DNA of 64,000 nucleotides from an uncultured Chlorobiota bacterium (lineage in GTDB: Bacteria > Bacteroidota > Ignavibacteria > UBA10030 > UBA6906), in assembly GCA_900696645.1 (NCBI GenBank), contig CAADGV010000004.1, positions 97,140 to 161,139 of the forward strand, read 5' to 3'. Both the position numbers and the translations under genes were made by a program. Below, piece after piece: positions 24,401-32,312 of this stretch (position 1 is the stretch's first letter; every line of letters starts with the position of its first letter). The notes beneath the pieces were generated by a model. The model did no database searches, was not told the DNA's origin, and worked only from the letters and a program-made list of their open reading frames with translations.

Positions 24401-24540
24401 AGCTGTTGCGGGAAGGAAAGGCTCGGCAAGACAAGATTCAAGAGAACAGCAGCAAGCAAGATACCTTTGTGCCTCTTCGGCCTGTATACGCGACCATCAT
24501 ACGGCCGCAGGGCTTCGTTTGCAGACCTATGCCTCAGCAA
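21499..24540 (-). CDS. Two-component propeller sensor histidine kinase (Reg_prop, Y_Y_Y, HisKA_3)
   Basis: About 1013 residues with an N-terminal hydrophobic signal (ILLAAVLLNLVLPSLSF) and Reg_prop repeats (MWFGTDRGVSVYDG, MWFGTYKGGACSFDG, LWLGTFGGGAKRL, IWFGTGKGLARM). A Y_Y_Y domain (YRFRLEPLEEDWSRL) is followed by one transmembrane helix (WWFIGSMVLLAAGTFGG) and a kinase core: ERISRDLHDHVGAQLVNI (phospho-histidine near residue 815), QEALTNCMKHA, DNGTGM and GNGVTNMRRRAEELGG. No in-frame ATG precedes the signal; a TTG at 24540 is the most usable start seen, so the exact N-terminus is uncertain. It forms a pair with the regulator just downstream. The ligand is unknown. Confidence 0.9.
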   Translation of the reverse strand: MLRHRSANEALRPYDGRVYRPKRHKGILLAAVLLNLVLPSLSFPQQLALRTYNRATGLASNYIFSMYQDRDGFMWFGTDRGVSVYDGHHFKNYSTFDGLSANLIYSIFQSSDGTMWFGTYKGGACSFDGRQFRTYSTQHGLPDSVVSRITEDKFGRIYLQSQSGVSVLFGDSVSVDSTGSSGDAGLLFLHNGVIYYVGEGKLTRITPTNNHHIESHSIEVPPQASHHFSRNTSSVLVREGGEVWLGGLNSIGVIEIEGKGASVRLKKTISLPGSLPTVYGMSEENDSTIWAATRIGLFRISGDSMRLYKKEEGIVPEFLQAMLRDHEGSLWLGTFGGGAKRLSHDHISFFTIESGLPTANISAVFCDSKQNVWLGGNSFLGMLDREGRLSLRNSSFAEVRAIAENPQGKILVGTFEFLYGPYERDVFRRILRREDGLRVGGGVSAICFDSAGVRWSGSYGSGTYRMTNGRTRRLDVADGMPSQMIEGIVQGYNSLWFLSRDNGASRLRDGVFEKFSVEQGLPSHEIYSVLEEEETIWFGTGKGLARMHKGRVAVINEKSGLQGNSVLWMGKVKGLNDALWILTESSLHQLREGELISFGSSMLRPTPAASITQADYRSSDNSLWIATTGGVSKIDLDQLEQNTIPPRVRITGLLNDTLRVFSHMLTRTLPHPQPIHLEHYQNNISVSFAGLSYLDEEDVRYRFRLEPLEEDWSRLTKDREVRYRNLNDGEYTFSVLAINGNNVISASPATISFTILPPFWKRWWFIGSMVLLAAGTFGGIVRYVSVRKLRKKVEELERERAIQEERERISRDLHDHVGAQLVNIISGLDLVGKYSPPTETRAQRLLKALQQDARSSMLQLRETIWAMKTQSMTLDRFASEVEAYSRRQMELQDATELNFEFSSNPAIELSPTQALNCFRFVQEALTNCMKHARASYISVTLNSSSPDRFCISVKDNGTGMQRTTGGSLEGNGVTNMRRRAEELGGSFSVESSGRGTEAKFEIPVRVPDEGVAR

Positions 24541-24698
24541 AATAGACCATGTTGTGTGAAACAGATGAATCCCCCCAAGGAGAGATGATAGCTACACCAA
24601 TTAATTGCTAACCGGTTTGAATTGCAAGAAACAGGATTGAAAAGTCGGCAATTCTGTTCTATCTTGACAAAGGAAAACGAACAGTTCAGAGGATAAGA

Positions 24699-25118
24699 AT
24701 GGAAATCAGAACCGAACAATTCTCCGTCTCCACGAAAGGCGGCTCGGAAGTGCTCGACATAACGCAACACGTCGGGAAGATACTCCTCCGGCACAAGATG
24801 CAGGAAGGAAATGTCACGGTTTTCGTTGTCGGATCGACGGCCTCGATTACGACAACGGAATTCGAGCCCGGCTTGAGAAAAGACATTCCCGAAGCCCTCG
24901 ACAAGCTTGCGCCCAAGAACCACCGCTACCATCACGATGATACGTGGCACGACGGCAACGGGCATTCGCATGTTCGTGCTGCAATGATGGGCTGCTCGAT
25001 CACCATCCCTTTTGTGAATGGAACACTGATGCTCGGAACGTGGCAGCAAATTGTTCTCATCGATCACGACAACAGGCCGCGGGAGCGAACAATCGTCGTT
25101 CAGGCAATCGGACACTAA
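24699..25118 (+). CDS. YjbQ/UPF0047 family protein
   Basis: 139 residues covering the whole compact YjbQ fold. The conserved histidine/acid motif is HHDDTWHDGNGHSHVRA, followed by MLGTWQQIVLIDHD and RERTIVVQ. E. coli YjbQ has a weak secondary thiamin-phosphate synthase activity; the physiological role in the family is unclear. The ATG has AGAGGA about 5 nt upstream. The gene is convergent with the membrane-protein gene ending 2 nt away at 25120 and divergent from the kinase gene at 24540. Confidence 0.9.
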   Translation: MEIRTEQFSVSTKGGSEVLDITQHVGKILLRHKMQEGNVTVFVVGSTASITTTEFEPGLRKDIPEALDKLAPKNHRYHHDDTWHDGNGHSHVRAAMMGCSITIPFVNGTLMLGTWQQIVLIDHDNRPRERTIVVQAIGH

Positions 25119-25119
25119 C

Positions 25120-25923
25120 TTACTCGGGTAACTCTCCGTAGTCCAACTCCGAGCCGAAGAGGCTGTGCGGTATCAGAAAGACAATCAACGTTATCATCGC
25201 CGCCGCAAACACCCATGTCTTTGGTTGTTTGGATTTGAAGAGCGCAATTGCAGCAACAATCCACGCAACAAAAGCAATCAGAGTCTTGTTGTCGGTCAGA
25301 TCAGTCCCGAAGGGAATGCCCGTCCAATATTCGCCGAAAGCGTACTTCTGAACAATCGGGCCGAGTATCATCCCCCCGACCGTCATCAGGCCGAGCGTCC
25401 AGAACGTAAGTCCCTTCAGGCTTGGCTTGCTGCTGAAGAATTCAATGCCTGCCCGGTTTGAAAACAGCATCGCTGCAAACATTGCTATCACGTGAGGAAT
25501 GAGCGCACCCCCCGGCACATCCCCCTTGAAGCGAATTATTACAGTGCCGGACGAGGGGATCTGTGCGTGTGCCGAACCCTTCGTCAGATGCAGCTTGTAT
25601 TCGAGTTTGCCTGCCGGAGGCTGGTGCGGAAGTTCTGCCACGAGTTCATTCGCCGTTCTTGTCATCGGCACCTCGGTCCATTCGTCCTTCGTTTTGAACC
25701 GCTTCCACTGCAACACTCCGGCTATTGATTCATCCGGCACAGGGATACTCACGAGGGCGTTGCCATCCCCGCCGTGACTCCGTAGCAAGTCGTATGTAAC
25801 TGTGCGGCCGTCAATAACAACCTTTCCCGAAAGTGGATACGTCGGGCCGGTTGTCCGCTGGTAGTATGCGGCCGCGAGGGTTATGACTAACGATATGATC
25901 CAGAACAGTAGCGAGCGTGACAT
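25120..25923 (-). CDS. Membrane protein of unknown function
   Basis: 267 residues. One N-terminal hydrophobic segment (LLFWIISLVITLAAAYY) is followed by an exported beta-rich region of about 110 residues (VVIDGRTVTYDLLRSHGGDG ... AQIPSSGTVIIRFKG). Then come four hydrophobic helices (HVIAMFAAMLF, LTFWTLGLMTVGGMILG, TLIAFVAWIVAAIALF, WVFAAAMITLIVFLI) and a short acidic tail. The pattern suggests an inner-membrane protein with a periplasmic domain between the first and second helices. No family name was recognised. The frame is well supported by length and composition. The gene stands alone between the convergent YjbQ gene and tRNA-Ser. Confidence 0.8.
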   Translation of the reverse strand: MSRSLLFWIISLVITLAAAYYQRTTGPTYPLSGKVVIDGRTVTYDLLRSHGGDGNALVSIPVPDESIAGVLQWKRFKTKDEWTEVPMTRTANELVAELPHQPPAGKLEYKLHLTKGSAHAQIPSSGTVIIRFKGDVPGGALIPHVIAMFAAMLFSNRAGIEFFSSKPSLKGLTFWTLGLMTVGGMILGPIVQKYAFGEYWTGIPFGTDLTDNKTLIAFVAWIVAAIALFKSKQPKTWVFAAAMITLIVFLIPHSLFGSELDYGELPE

Positions 25924-26162
25924 AAGAAACTGTGTTTTTTTTTGTTATCAGAATGCGGGATTGATTCATCTCTTAAAGAAAGGTAAGAAAAACCTGATTG
26001 GGGAGGAAGGGGAGATTGATCGGGGCAACTCCATTGACTGATGCGAAGAGCCCGAGGATTCTCCGCCAAAGGTCGACGACTCGACTCGTCGAGCGGATGA
26101 GCCTCCGGCTCAGAACCTCGAACCTGTGGTGGGGAAAATTCTATAAACTTATCTGGAAGGTG
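25924..26162. other. Intergenic region with a 20-nt palindrome
   Basis: TCGACGA (26073-26079) pairs with TCGTCGA (26086-26092) across 6 nt, downstream of the minus-strand tRNA. No gene is supported here. A long minus-strand frame running through this region also crosses the tRNA and is not credible. Confidence 0.45.
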
Positions 26163-26245
26163 CGGAGAGCCGAGGATTCGAACCTCGAAGCCCTTGCGGG
26201 CGCCAGTTTTCAAGACTGGTGCAATAGCCGTTCTGCCAGCTCTCC
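26163..26245 (-). tRNA. tRNA-Ser (anticodon TGA)
   Basis: The minus strand folds as a class II tRNA. The acceptor stem is GGAGAGC/GCTCTCC, the anticodon stem CCAGT/ACTGG presents the loop CTTGAAA (anticodon TGA), a long variable arm CGCCCGCAAGGGC follows, and the T arm is CGAGG-TTCGAAT-CCTCG. The discriminator base is G, and CCA is not encoded. The long variable arm and anticodon together indicate serine. Confidence 0.93.
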
Positions 26246-26723
26246 AAAAATCTGAACCAAATCTACTCAATTGGGAGGCTCGTTTCAAGAAGAAAATTGT
26301 GTTTTGCGTGGCATACGTCACGAACATCGTTTGTGGATTTCGTACGTTTGGTCTGACTCTTTCATCCCTCGTTGTACAAAGGTTCAATGCAGGCCTTCGA
26401 TTTCTGCTGAACACAGAGAGAGCCGTTCCGGCAAAAAAAAAGACTTCAGGTTCTTTAAAATAGGGAGAATGCAAGTTTCCTTCTGTGCTTCGCCGCGCGC
26501 AACACGAGTTTCGACGATCCTCCGCAAGAAGGCAAGTTTGTATTCTCCCGACCCATTTCATACCCGCTTCCAAGAAGTTCTTCCGCCAAAATAATCACAG
26601 ATCTCACCACCTGTATACGATGTCCGCTCACTCTCACTTGATGCATGTCAAGTAATGCTATGGTTTTTGCCGATATATTGATGATAGGGGCTCGTCTCAT
26701 CACGTAATCGCGAAACAAAGGAC
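26246..26723. other. 478-nt intergenic region before the polysaccharide locus
   Basis: It separates the minus-strand tRNA from the plus-strand glycosyltransferase and must hold promoters for both. It is AT-richer than its neighbours and contains an A9 run near 26435. No supported gene or strong hairpin was seen. Confidence 0.5.
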
Positions 26724-27680
26724 ATGAATATTCAATCTCCCCTGCCATTAGTCAGTATCGGACTGCCGGTGCATAACGGGGAGCGGTTTCTTGCATCCGC
26801 TATCGAGTCTATTCTCTCCCAAACCTATTCCCACCTTGAATTGATTATCTCCGACAATGCGTCGACGGATGGTACGCAGGCAATTTGCAGGGCATTTGCA
26901 GCTTTGGATAACCGCGTACACTATGTTCGGAACAAAACAAACGTCGGCGCGGCGAGAAACTACAACGCAACAATCGAGCGCGCAACGGGAACGTACTTCA
27001 AGTGGGCGGCGCACGACGATCTCTGCAAGCCAACGCTCATTCAACGGTGTGTTGACCTTCTCGAAACACATCCCGAAGTAGTGCTGGCGTATGCGAAAAC
27101 GACCATCATCGATGAATCCGGTAAAGTGATTAATGATCGATTTGAAGATCTATACAATCTTCGCTGGAAGAGAGCCTCGCGACGCTACAAAGCATTTACG
27201 AAAACTCCGTTGGATTGCAATCCCGTGTTCGGGGTTATGCGGTTGAGCGCCCTGAGAAAAACTCCGGGCATCGGCCCGTACGAATCGTCGGACCGGGTGT
27301 TGTTAGGCGAACTCGCATTGTTGGGCGAGATTGCAGAAGTACCCGAACGGCTCTTCCTCCGGCGCTATCATTCGGATGTCTCGACTTTTGCCTGCAAATC
27401 AAAAAAGGAAATTGCCGCGTGGTTTGACCCCGAATCTAAAGGACGGTTCACAAGGCTGCGTCGATTCCGCGAGTACATCCGGTCCCTCTATCGAGTACCG
27501 CTTTCAATCGGGGAACGGTTTGTGTGCCTTGCGTATCTGATTCTGTTTTATGCACGGACTTACACACAACCTGCCCGGTGGGGCCGGATCGTGAGACAAG
27601 AGAATGCAAAATTCTCCCTTGCAACATATCTGCAGCACAATCCCGCAAAAACCGTGCATGAAAAAGAGGAAATCTATTGA
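26724..27680 (+). CDS. Family 2 glycosyltransferase
   Basis: 318 residues of a GT-A type glycosyltransferase. It shows the nucleotide-sugar start VSIGLPVHNGERFLASAIES, ISDNASTDGTQ, and the acidic metal motif in KWAAHDDLCKP. A C-terminal part (RRFREYIRSLYRVPLSIGER ... CLAYLILFYART) is hydrophobic and probably membrane-associated. It likely adds a sugar to a lipid-linked surface glycan at the cytoplasmic face of the inner membrane. It is the first gene of a plus-strand locus, and its stop overlaps the next gene's TTG start. Donor and acceptor are unknown. Confidence 0.88.
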   Translation: MNIQSPLPLVSIGLPVHNGERFLASAIESILSQTYSHLELIISDNASTDGTQAICRAFAALDNRVHYVRNKTNVGAARNYNATIERATGTYFKWAAHDDLCKPTLIQRCVDLLETHPEVVLAYAKTTIIDESGKVINDRFEDLYNLRWKRASRRYKAFTKTPLDCNPVFGVMRLSALRKTPGIGPYESSDRVLLGELALLGEIAEVPERLFLRRYHSDVSTFACKSKKEIAAWFDPESKGRFTRLRRFREYIRSLYRVPLSIGERFVCLAYLILFYARTYTQPARWGRIVRQENAKFSLATYLQHNPAKTVHEKEEIY

Positions 27681-28450
27681 AAGTGGGAATCCTCGCAGGC
27701 GGAGTCGGGAGCAGGCTTGCCGAAGAAACCGAAATAAAGCCCAAACCGATGGTGGAAATTGGCGGCAGGCCGATTCTGTGGCACATCATGATGCATTACT
27801 CGTACTACGGTTTCAATGACTTCGTCATTGCTGTCGGTTACAAAGGCGAGCAGATCAAGAAATATGTTGTTGACTACTCATCTCTCACCGGAAACTTGAA
27901 AGTGAGTGTCCGAACACGGCACGTTGAGACGAGCGGGGGGTATCGGCCCGACTGGAACGTCGACCTCGTTGACACAGGAATCGCTACGCTGACCGGCGGA
28001 CGGATTAAACGTCTGGCACCGTACTTCGACAACGAAACATTCATGCTGACGTGGGGCGATGGAGTCTCCGACGTGAATCTGAACAAGCTCATCGATTTTC
28101 ACAAGAGTCACGGAAAACTCGCAACGCTGACTGCCGTCCGACCCCCTGCGCGGTTTGGCCATCTTCAGTTCGAGGGCAACCGGGTTTCCTCGTTCGAGGA
28201 AAAGCCGCAAACATCCGAAGGTTGGATCAACGGCGCCTTCTTCGTCCTTGAGCCCGGCATCTTCGACTATATTGACGGAGACGATACTCAATGGGAAGGC
28301 GAACCGATGAAACGCCTCGCTGCCGACGGGCAACTCATGGCCTACAAACACGAATCGTTCTGGCAGTGCATGGATACACTGCGCGACAAGCGAATGCTGG
28401 ATGAACTCTGGCGCCGTAACCAAGCCCCATGGAAGATCTGGAATGATTAG
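27677..28450 (+). CDS. rfbF: Glucose-1-phosphate cytidylyltransferase
   Basis: 257 residues matching RfbF throughout. The nucleotidyltransferase loop is GILAGGVGSRLAEETEIKPKPM, then VEIGGRPILWHIM, the metal-binding TWGDGVSDVN, HGKLATLTAVRPPARFG, the sugar-binding FEEKPQ ... GWINGAFFV, and the end FWQCMDTLRDKRMLDELW. It makes CDP-glucose from CTP and glucose 1-phosphate, the first step to CDP-linked deoxysugars. The start is a TTG overlapping the previous stop (TTGA), with GAGGA upstream, which implies translational coupling. The following epimerase and C-methyltransferase suggest a branched or methylated deoxysugar. Confidence 0.93.
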   Translation: MKVGILAGGVGSRLAEETEIKPKPMVEIGGRPILWHIMMHYSYYGFNDFVIAVGYKGEQIKKYVVDYSSLTGNLKVSVRTRHVETSGGYRPDWNVDLVDTGIATLTGGRIKRLAPYFDNETFMLTWGDGVSDVNLNKLIDFHKSHGKLATLTAVRPPARFGHLQFEGNRVSSFEEKPQTSEGWINGAFFVLEPGIFDYIDGDDTQWEGEPMKRLAADGQLMAYKHESFWQCMDTLRDKRMLDELWRRNQAPWKIWND

Positions 28451-28462
28451 AGGGCACTGTTG

Positions 28463-29506
28463 ATGCGGGTATTAGTAACAGGACATCTCGGTTACATCGG
28501 AACAGTACTCGTTCCGAAGCTCCTTGAGCAGGGACATGAAGTTGTCGGCCTTGACAGCAACCTGTTCAGGCGTTGCACGTTCTGTGAGGGAATTCGTGAC
28601 ATTCCGGAATTGCTGAAGGATGTGCGAGATATTCAACCGGAAAATCTCGACGGATTTGATGCAGTCATACATCTTGCAGCTCTCTCGAACGATCCGTTGG
28701 GAGATTTGAATCCCGAACTGACGCTCGACATTAATTATCGGGCTTCGGTTCGTCTTGCAGAGATGGCAAAAGAAGCTGGCGTGAAGCGTTTCATCTTCTC
28801 ATCATCGTGCAGCAACTACGGAGCAAGCGACGGGCATTTGCTCGACGAGACATCTCCCGCAAATCCTGTTACTCCCTACGGCCGTTCGAAGGTTCTCGTC
28901 GAGCATGATGTCTCTCAACTTGCCGACGCCGCATTCAGCCCGACGTTTCTCCGCAATGCAACAGCCTACGGAATCTCGCCCCGCCTGCGGTTTGATCTCG
29001 TTCTGAACAACCTTGTTGCCTGGGCATTCACAACCGGAAAAGTCCTCATCAAAAGCGATGGCACACCGTGGCGCCCGATCATTCACGTTGAGGATATTGC
29101 AAGAGCATTTGTCGCCGTGTTGCAAGCCCCTGCGGATGTTGTTCACAATCAGGCGTTTAATATCTGCTGTACTGAAGAGAATTACCATGTAAGCGAGCTG
29201 GCTGAGATTGTACGTGAGATTGTTCCGAACTGTGAGATTGAATATGCGTCGGGTGGCGGGCCGGACTTACGCAACTACCGCGTTGACGGAACCAAGATCA
29301 AGAATGCAATTCCCGCATTCACTCCATTATGGGATGCACGCAAAGGCGTTGAACAACTTTACAGCACATACAAGAACATAGGATTGGAACTTGAGGATTT
29401 TGAAGGCCCGAGATTCAAGCGAATCGATCATATTCATTATCTCATCAAAACAGGGATGTTGGACGAAACGCTGAGATGGAATCATGAACAGCTTGTCACA
29501 ATCTGA
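28463..29506 (+). CDS. NAD-dependent sugar epimerase/dehydratase (extended SDR)
   Basis: 347 residues with the Rossmann motif TGHLGYIG (G7, G10, G13), the NAD contact HLAALSNDP, the serine strand [11 protein letters not shown], the active-site Y-x3-K in TPYGRSK, and the substrate region [17 protein letters not shown]. It probably acts on a nucleotide sugar made by the cytidylyltransferase upstream. Whether it is a 4,6-dehydratase, an epimerase or a reductase cannot be fixed from sequence. The ATG at 28463 was chosen because AGAGGG lies 8 nt upstream; a TTG one codon earlier also opens the frame. It overlaps the next gene by 23 nt. Confidence 0.88.
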   Translation: MRVLVTGHLGYIGTVLVPKLLEQGHEVVGLDSNLFRRCTFCEGIRDIPELLKDVRDIQPENLDGFDAVIHLAALSNDPLGDLNPELTLDINYRASVRLAEMAKEAGVKRFIFSSSCSNYGASDGHLLDETSPANPVTPYGRSKVLVEHDVSQLADAAFSPTFLRNATAYGISPRLRFDLVLNNLVAWAFTTGKVLIKSDGTPWRPIIHVEDIARAFVAVLQAPADVVHNQAFNICCTEENYHVSELAEIVREIVPNCEIEYASGGGPDLRNYRVDGTKIKNAIPAFTPLWDARKGVEQLYSTYKNIGLELEDFEGPRFKRIDHIHYLIKTGMLDETLRWNHEQLVTI

Positions 29507-30791
29507 GATGATGATACACGACTTAACAGGCTGTCTTTCGTGCGGCCATGGAAATCTGCAACCGATCATCAACTTTGGCGAAACCCCGCTGGCCGATGCT
29601 CTGATACGCGAGGAAGATCTGGATAAGCAGGAAATTTTGGCGAAACTTGAGCTTGTGTTTTGCCCGGCATGTTCCCTCGTCCAGATAAACCAGGTAGTCT
29701 CGCCTGAAGTTCTTTTTTGTCGAGATTATCCTTACTACTCGTCGGTTTCCCCATCGTTGATGAAGCATTTTCGAGATAGCGCATACCGCATCATTGCATC
29801 ACGCAATCTCAATTCAAACAGCCTCGTCATCGAAGCAGCCAGCAACGACGGATACATGCTAAGGACATTTTCGGATGCCGGAATTCAGGTAATCGGTATC
29901 GACCCTGCGGAAGGTCCTGCAACAATAGCCCAACGTAGAGGCATTTATACACTCAACACGTTCTTCTGCCGCGCTCTTGCACAAGAATTTGCTCGATACG
30001 GCAAGCGTGCGGATGTCTTTCTGGCAAATAACGTTCTGGCACATGTCCCGGAGTTGAATGATTTCGTTGAGGGAATTCGGATCGTTCTTAAGGATACAGG
30101 AATTGCGGTGATCGAAGTCCCCTACGTTGTCGATCTCGTTGATCATGTGGAATTCGATACAATCTACCATCAACATCTCTGCTATTTTTCGGTAACGGCG
30201 CTCGACAACCTGTTCCGGCGCCATTCGCTTTTCCTCAATCACGTAGAGCGCACGACAATTCATGGCGGCTCGTTGAGGCTTTTTGTAGAATTGCGGGAGA
30301 ATGTAGGCCCATCGGTTTCCGATGTGCTTGCGTCCGAGCGTGAGCGAAAAGTGAGCGGTATTGAGTTCTATCAGGATTTCGCGGCAAAGGTGCAGAATGT
30401 CCGTGACGAACTCCGGGAAATGCTTACAACACTCAAGTCTGCCGGACACAGTATAGCAGGATACGGGGCCGCCGCAAAAGCGACTACCATGATGGCTTAC
30501 GTAGGCATTGACAGGTCACATCTCGATTTCATTGCCGACCTGAGCCCTGCCAAGCACTTCAAGTACATGGGCGGGAACAGGATTCCGATTGTGCCGCCAT
30601 CGGAGATCATGGAAAGAATGCCGGACTACGTTCTTATTCTGGCATGGAATTTCGGAAGAGAGATCATGCAGCAACTGCGCAAGTATGCAGAACAAGGCGG
30701 AAAGTTCATCATTCCCCTTCCCGAACCGACCGTAGTTGAGTATGATGAGATGACTAAGGATTTTGCATTACTGGCCGATAACCGAACATAG
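29484..30791 (+). CDS. Sugar C-methyltransferase (TylC3/TcaB9-like)
   Basis: 435 residues in three parts. A zinc-binding N-terminal domain has cysteines C17, C20, C60 and C63 (CLSCGHG ... FCPACSLVQ). A SAM-binding Rossmann domain has [12 protein letters not shown] and GIDPAEGPA. The C-terminal domain has [21 protein letters not shown] and the second Rossmann-like motif [13 protein letters not shown]. This is the architecture of enzymes that C-methylate nucleotide deoxyhexuloses. With the CDP-sugar genes just upstream it suggests a branched-chain deoxysugar on a surface glycan. Later in-frame ATGs at 29508 and 29511 are also possible starts. Confidence 0.88.
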   Translation: MNSLSQSEMMIHDLTGCLSCGHGNLQPIINFGETPLADALIREEDLDKQEILAKLELVFCPACSLVQINQVVSPEVLFCRDYPYYSSVSPSLMKHFRDSAYRIIASRNLNSNSLVIEAASNDGYMLRTFSDAGIQVIGIDPAEGPATIAQRRGIYTLNTFFCRALAQEFARYGKRADVFLANNVLAHVPELNDFVEGIRIVLKDTGIAVIEVPYVVDLVDHVEFDTIYHQHLCYFSVTALDNLFRRHSLFLNHVERTTIHGGSLRLFVELRENVGPSVSDVLASERERKVSGIEFYQDFAAKVQNVRDELREMLTTLKSAGHSIAGYGAAAKATTMMAYVGIDRSHLDFIADLSPAKHFKYMGGNRIPIVPPSEIMERMPDYVLILAWNFGREIMQQLRKYAEQGGKFIIPLPEPTVVEYDEMTKDFALLADNRT

Positions 30792-30849
30792 GGGGGGGTA
30801 CTTGGAAACCACCACATTTACATCTAATTCGTAACCTGGGGGACAATAT

Positions 30850-32175
30850 ATGAAACAAGGAGTACTTCTGTCGTTGGCGTTACTTGCTGTGCTTGTGATG
30901 GCATTCACTCACCCGGCACAGGGACAGGGAATTCGATCGAGCGAGTTTGACGGAGCCGTTCCGGACACATTCTGGACATTCGTCGATCCGCGGGGTGGCT
31001 GTACACTGACGATGACCGGAACACATGCGAACATCAGCATCCCTGCAGGGCTTTCACGAGATCCCGTCTCTTATGGTCAAGGAGGAAACAGGGCTCCCAG
31101 GCTTGTCCAACGGGTCGGGCCTCCCGGTTCGGATGTAGGCGATTTCGGGCTCATCGCAAAGTTTGATGGCGTTCAAACTCGTCAATACCAGATTCAAGGC
31201 ATCCTTGCGATTCAGGACGAATACAATTATGTCCGGTCCGAGTTCTTTAGCGACACTTCCGGCATCAACGCATTACTCTTCACGTTTGATAACGACGGTC
31301 AGTACGTTGCACAAAAAAGGCATTTGTTGCCCGATCTTCCGAGCGGTTGTGTTCCTCTCCTTCTCCGCCTCGATCGCTGGGAGAATATCTTCACGCAATA
31401 CTACTCCACCGATGGTGGCGGAAGTTGGATTCGAGTCGATTCGGTTATGCACACAATCAACGTCGATTCGATTGCTGTGTATGCTGCAAGTTCCGACTCT
31501 GTTCAAGTGCCTCGCGACCCCGACATTCACGCCCCGGCATTCGAAGGATTCGTCGACTATTTGAGATTTGTCCCCATTCTTCCCGTTCAATTGGCAAGCT
31601 TCACGGCTACAGCTCAGGGCCTTGATAATGTCGTCCTCAACTGGATGACGATTTCCGAAACGAATAACTACGGATTCAATGTTCAGAAGGCTCTCGACGC
31701 CCCGACAGGTTTCCAAACAGTGCCGAACAGCTTCGTGCCGGGTCATGGTACAACGCTTGAACCGCGACACTACACGTACACCGACAGGGGCGTATCCGCA
31801 GGTAACTGGTACTACAGGTTGCAACAAATCGACTTGAACGGAACGATCCATTATTCGGAACCGGTTCACACAAATCTGCTGACAGGCGTCGGCGAGCCTC
31901 AGCTCCAGCCGACACGACTTGCGCTCGGGCAGAACTATCCGAACCCGTTCAACCCGTCAACGGCAATAGCCTATGAAGTGCCGCAGGAGGGTCGTGTTAC
32001 ACTTGAAGTGTTCAACCTGATCGGTCAGAAGGTAGCAACCGTCCTCGATGAAGTGAAGCCGGCGGGTTTCTACTCGCTTGAGTTCGGCGCCACGCAACTG
32101 ACAAGCGGCGTGTATATGTACAAGCTCACGGCAGGAAACTCCTCTATCGTGAGGAAAATGGTTTTGTTGAAATAA
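30850..32175 (+). CDS. Secreted concanavalin-like protein with sorting domain
   Basis: 441 residues: a signal peptide (VLLSLALLAVLVMAF ... AQGQ), a domain of about 215 residues resembling DUF1349/LamG-type beta sandwiches (SEFDGAVPDTFWTFVDPRG, YVRSEFFS, RWENIFTQYYSTDGGGSW), a fibronectin-like linker (VQLASFTATAQGLDNVVLNW, SETNNYGFNVQK), and a C-terminal sorting domain with GQNYPNPFNPSTAIAY, ending IVRKMVLLK. It probably binds or trims extracellular carbohydrate. The linker and tail are closely related to those of the next gene. A strong terminator follows. Confidence 0.85.
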   Translation: MKQGVLLSLALLAVLVMAFTHPAQGQGIRSSEFDGAVPDTFWTFVDPRGGCTLTMTGTHANISIPAGLSRDPVSYGQGGNRAPRLVQRVGPPGSDVGDFGLIAKFDGVQTRQYQIQGILAIQDEYNYVRSEFFSDTSGINALLFTFDNDGQYVAQKRHLLPDLPSGCVPLLLRLDRWENIFTQYYSTDGGGSWIRVDSVMHTINVDSIAVYAASSDSVQVPRDPDIHAPAFEGFVDYLRFVPILPVQLASFTATAQGLDNVVLNWMTISETNNYGFNVQKALDAPTGFQTVPNSFVPGHGTTLEPRHYTYTDRGVSAGNWYYRLQQIDLNGTIHYSEPVHTNLLTGVGEPQLQPTRLALGQNYPNPFNPSTAIAYEVPQEGRVTLEVFNLIGQKVATVLDEVKPAGFYSLEFGATQLTSGVYMYKLTAGNSSIVRKMVLLK

Positions 32176-32212
32176 GGACATTTGTCCTGCTCGCGTAGAT
32201 TCATTTGCGGCT

Positions 32213-32247
32213 TGCCCCGTTCACTCAACGGGGCAGCCTGCTTTTTT
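32213..32247 (+). terminator. Intrinsic terminator
   Basis: TGCCCCGTT (32213-32221) pairs perfectly with AACGGGGCA (32227-32235) across a 5-nt loop and is followed by TTTTTT at 32242-32247. It lies about 38 nt past the stop at 32175. Any start of the next gene before this hairpin is therefore unlikely. Confidence 0.88.
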
Positions 32248-32312
32248 GGACTCGACACGGGACCCGAAGAAATTGCTCTGCGATGATTGATTTTCTGAAG
32301 ACGAGATCGTAC

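Noticed and set aside
25887..26573. Long minus-strand frame (228 residues) around tRNA-Ser
   Set aside because: It runs straight through the tRNA and the start of the membrane-protein gene, its composition is unlike a protein, and no domain is visible.
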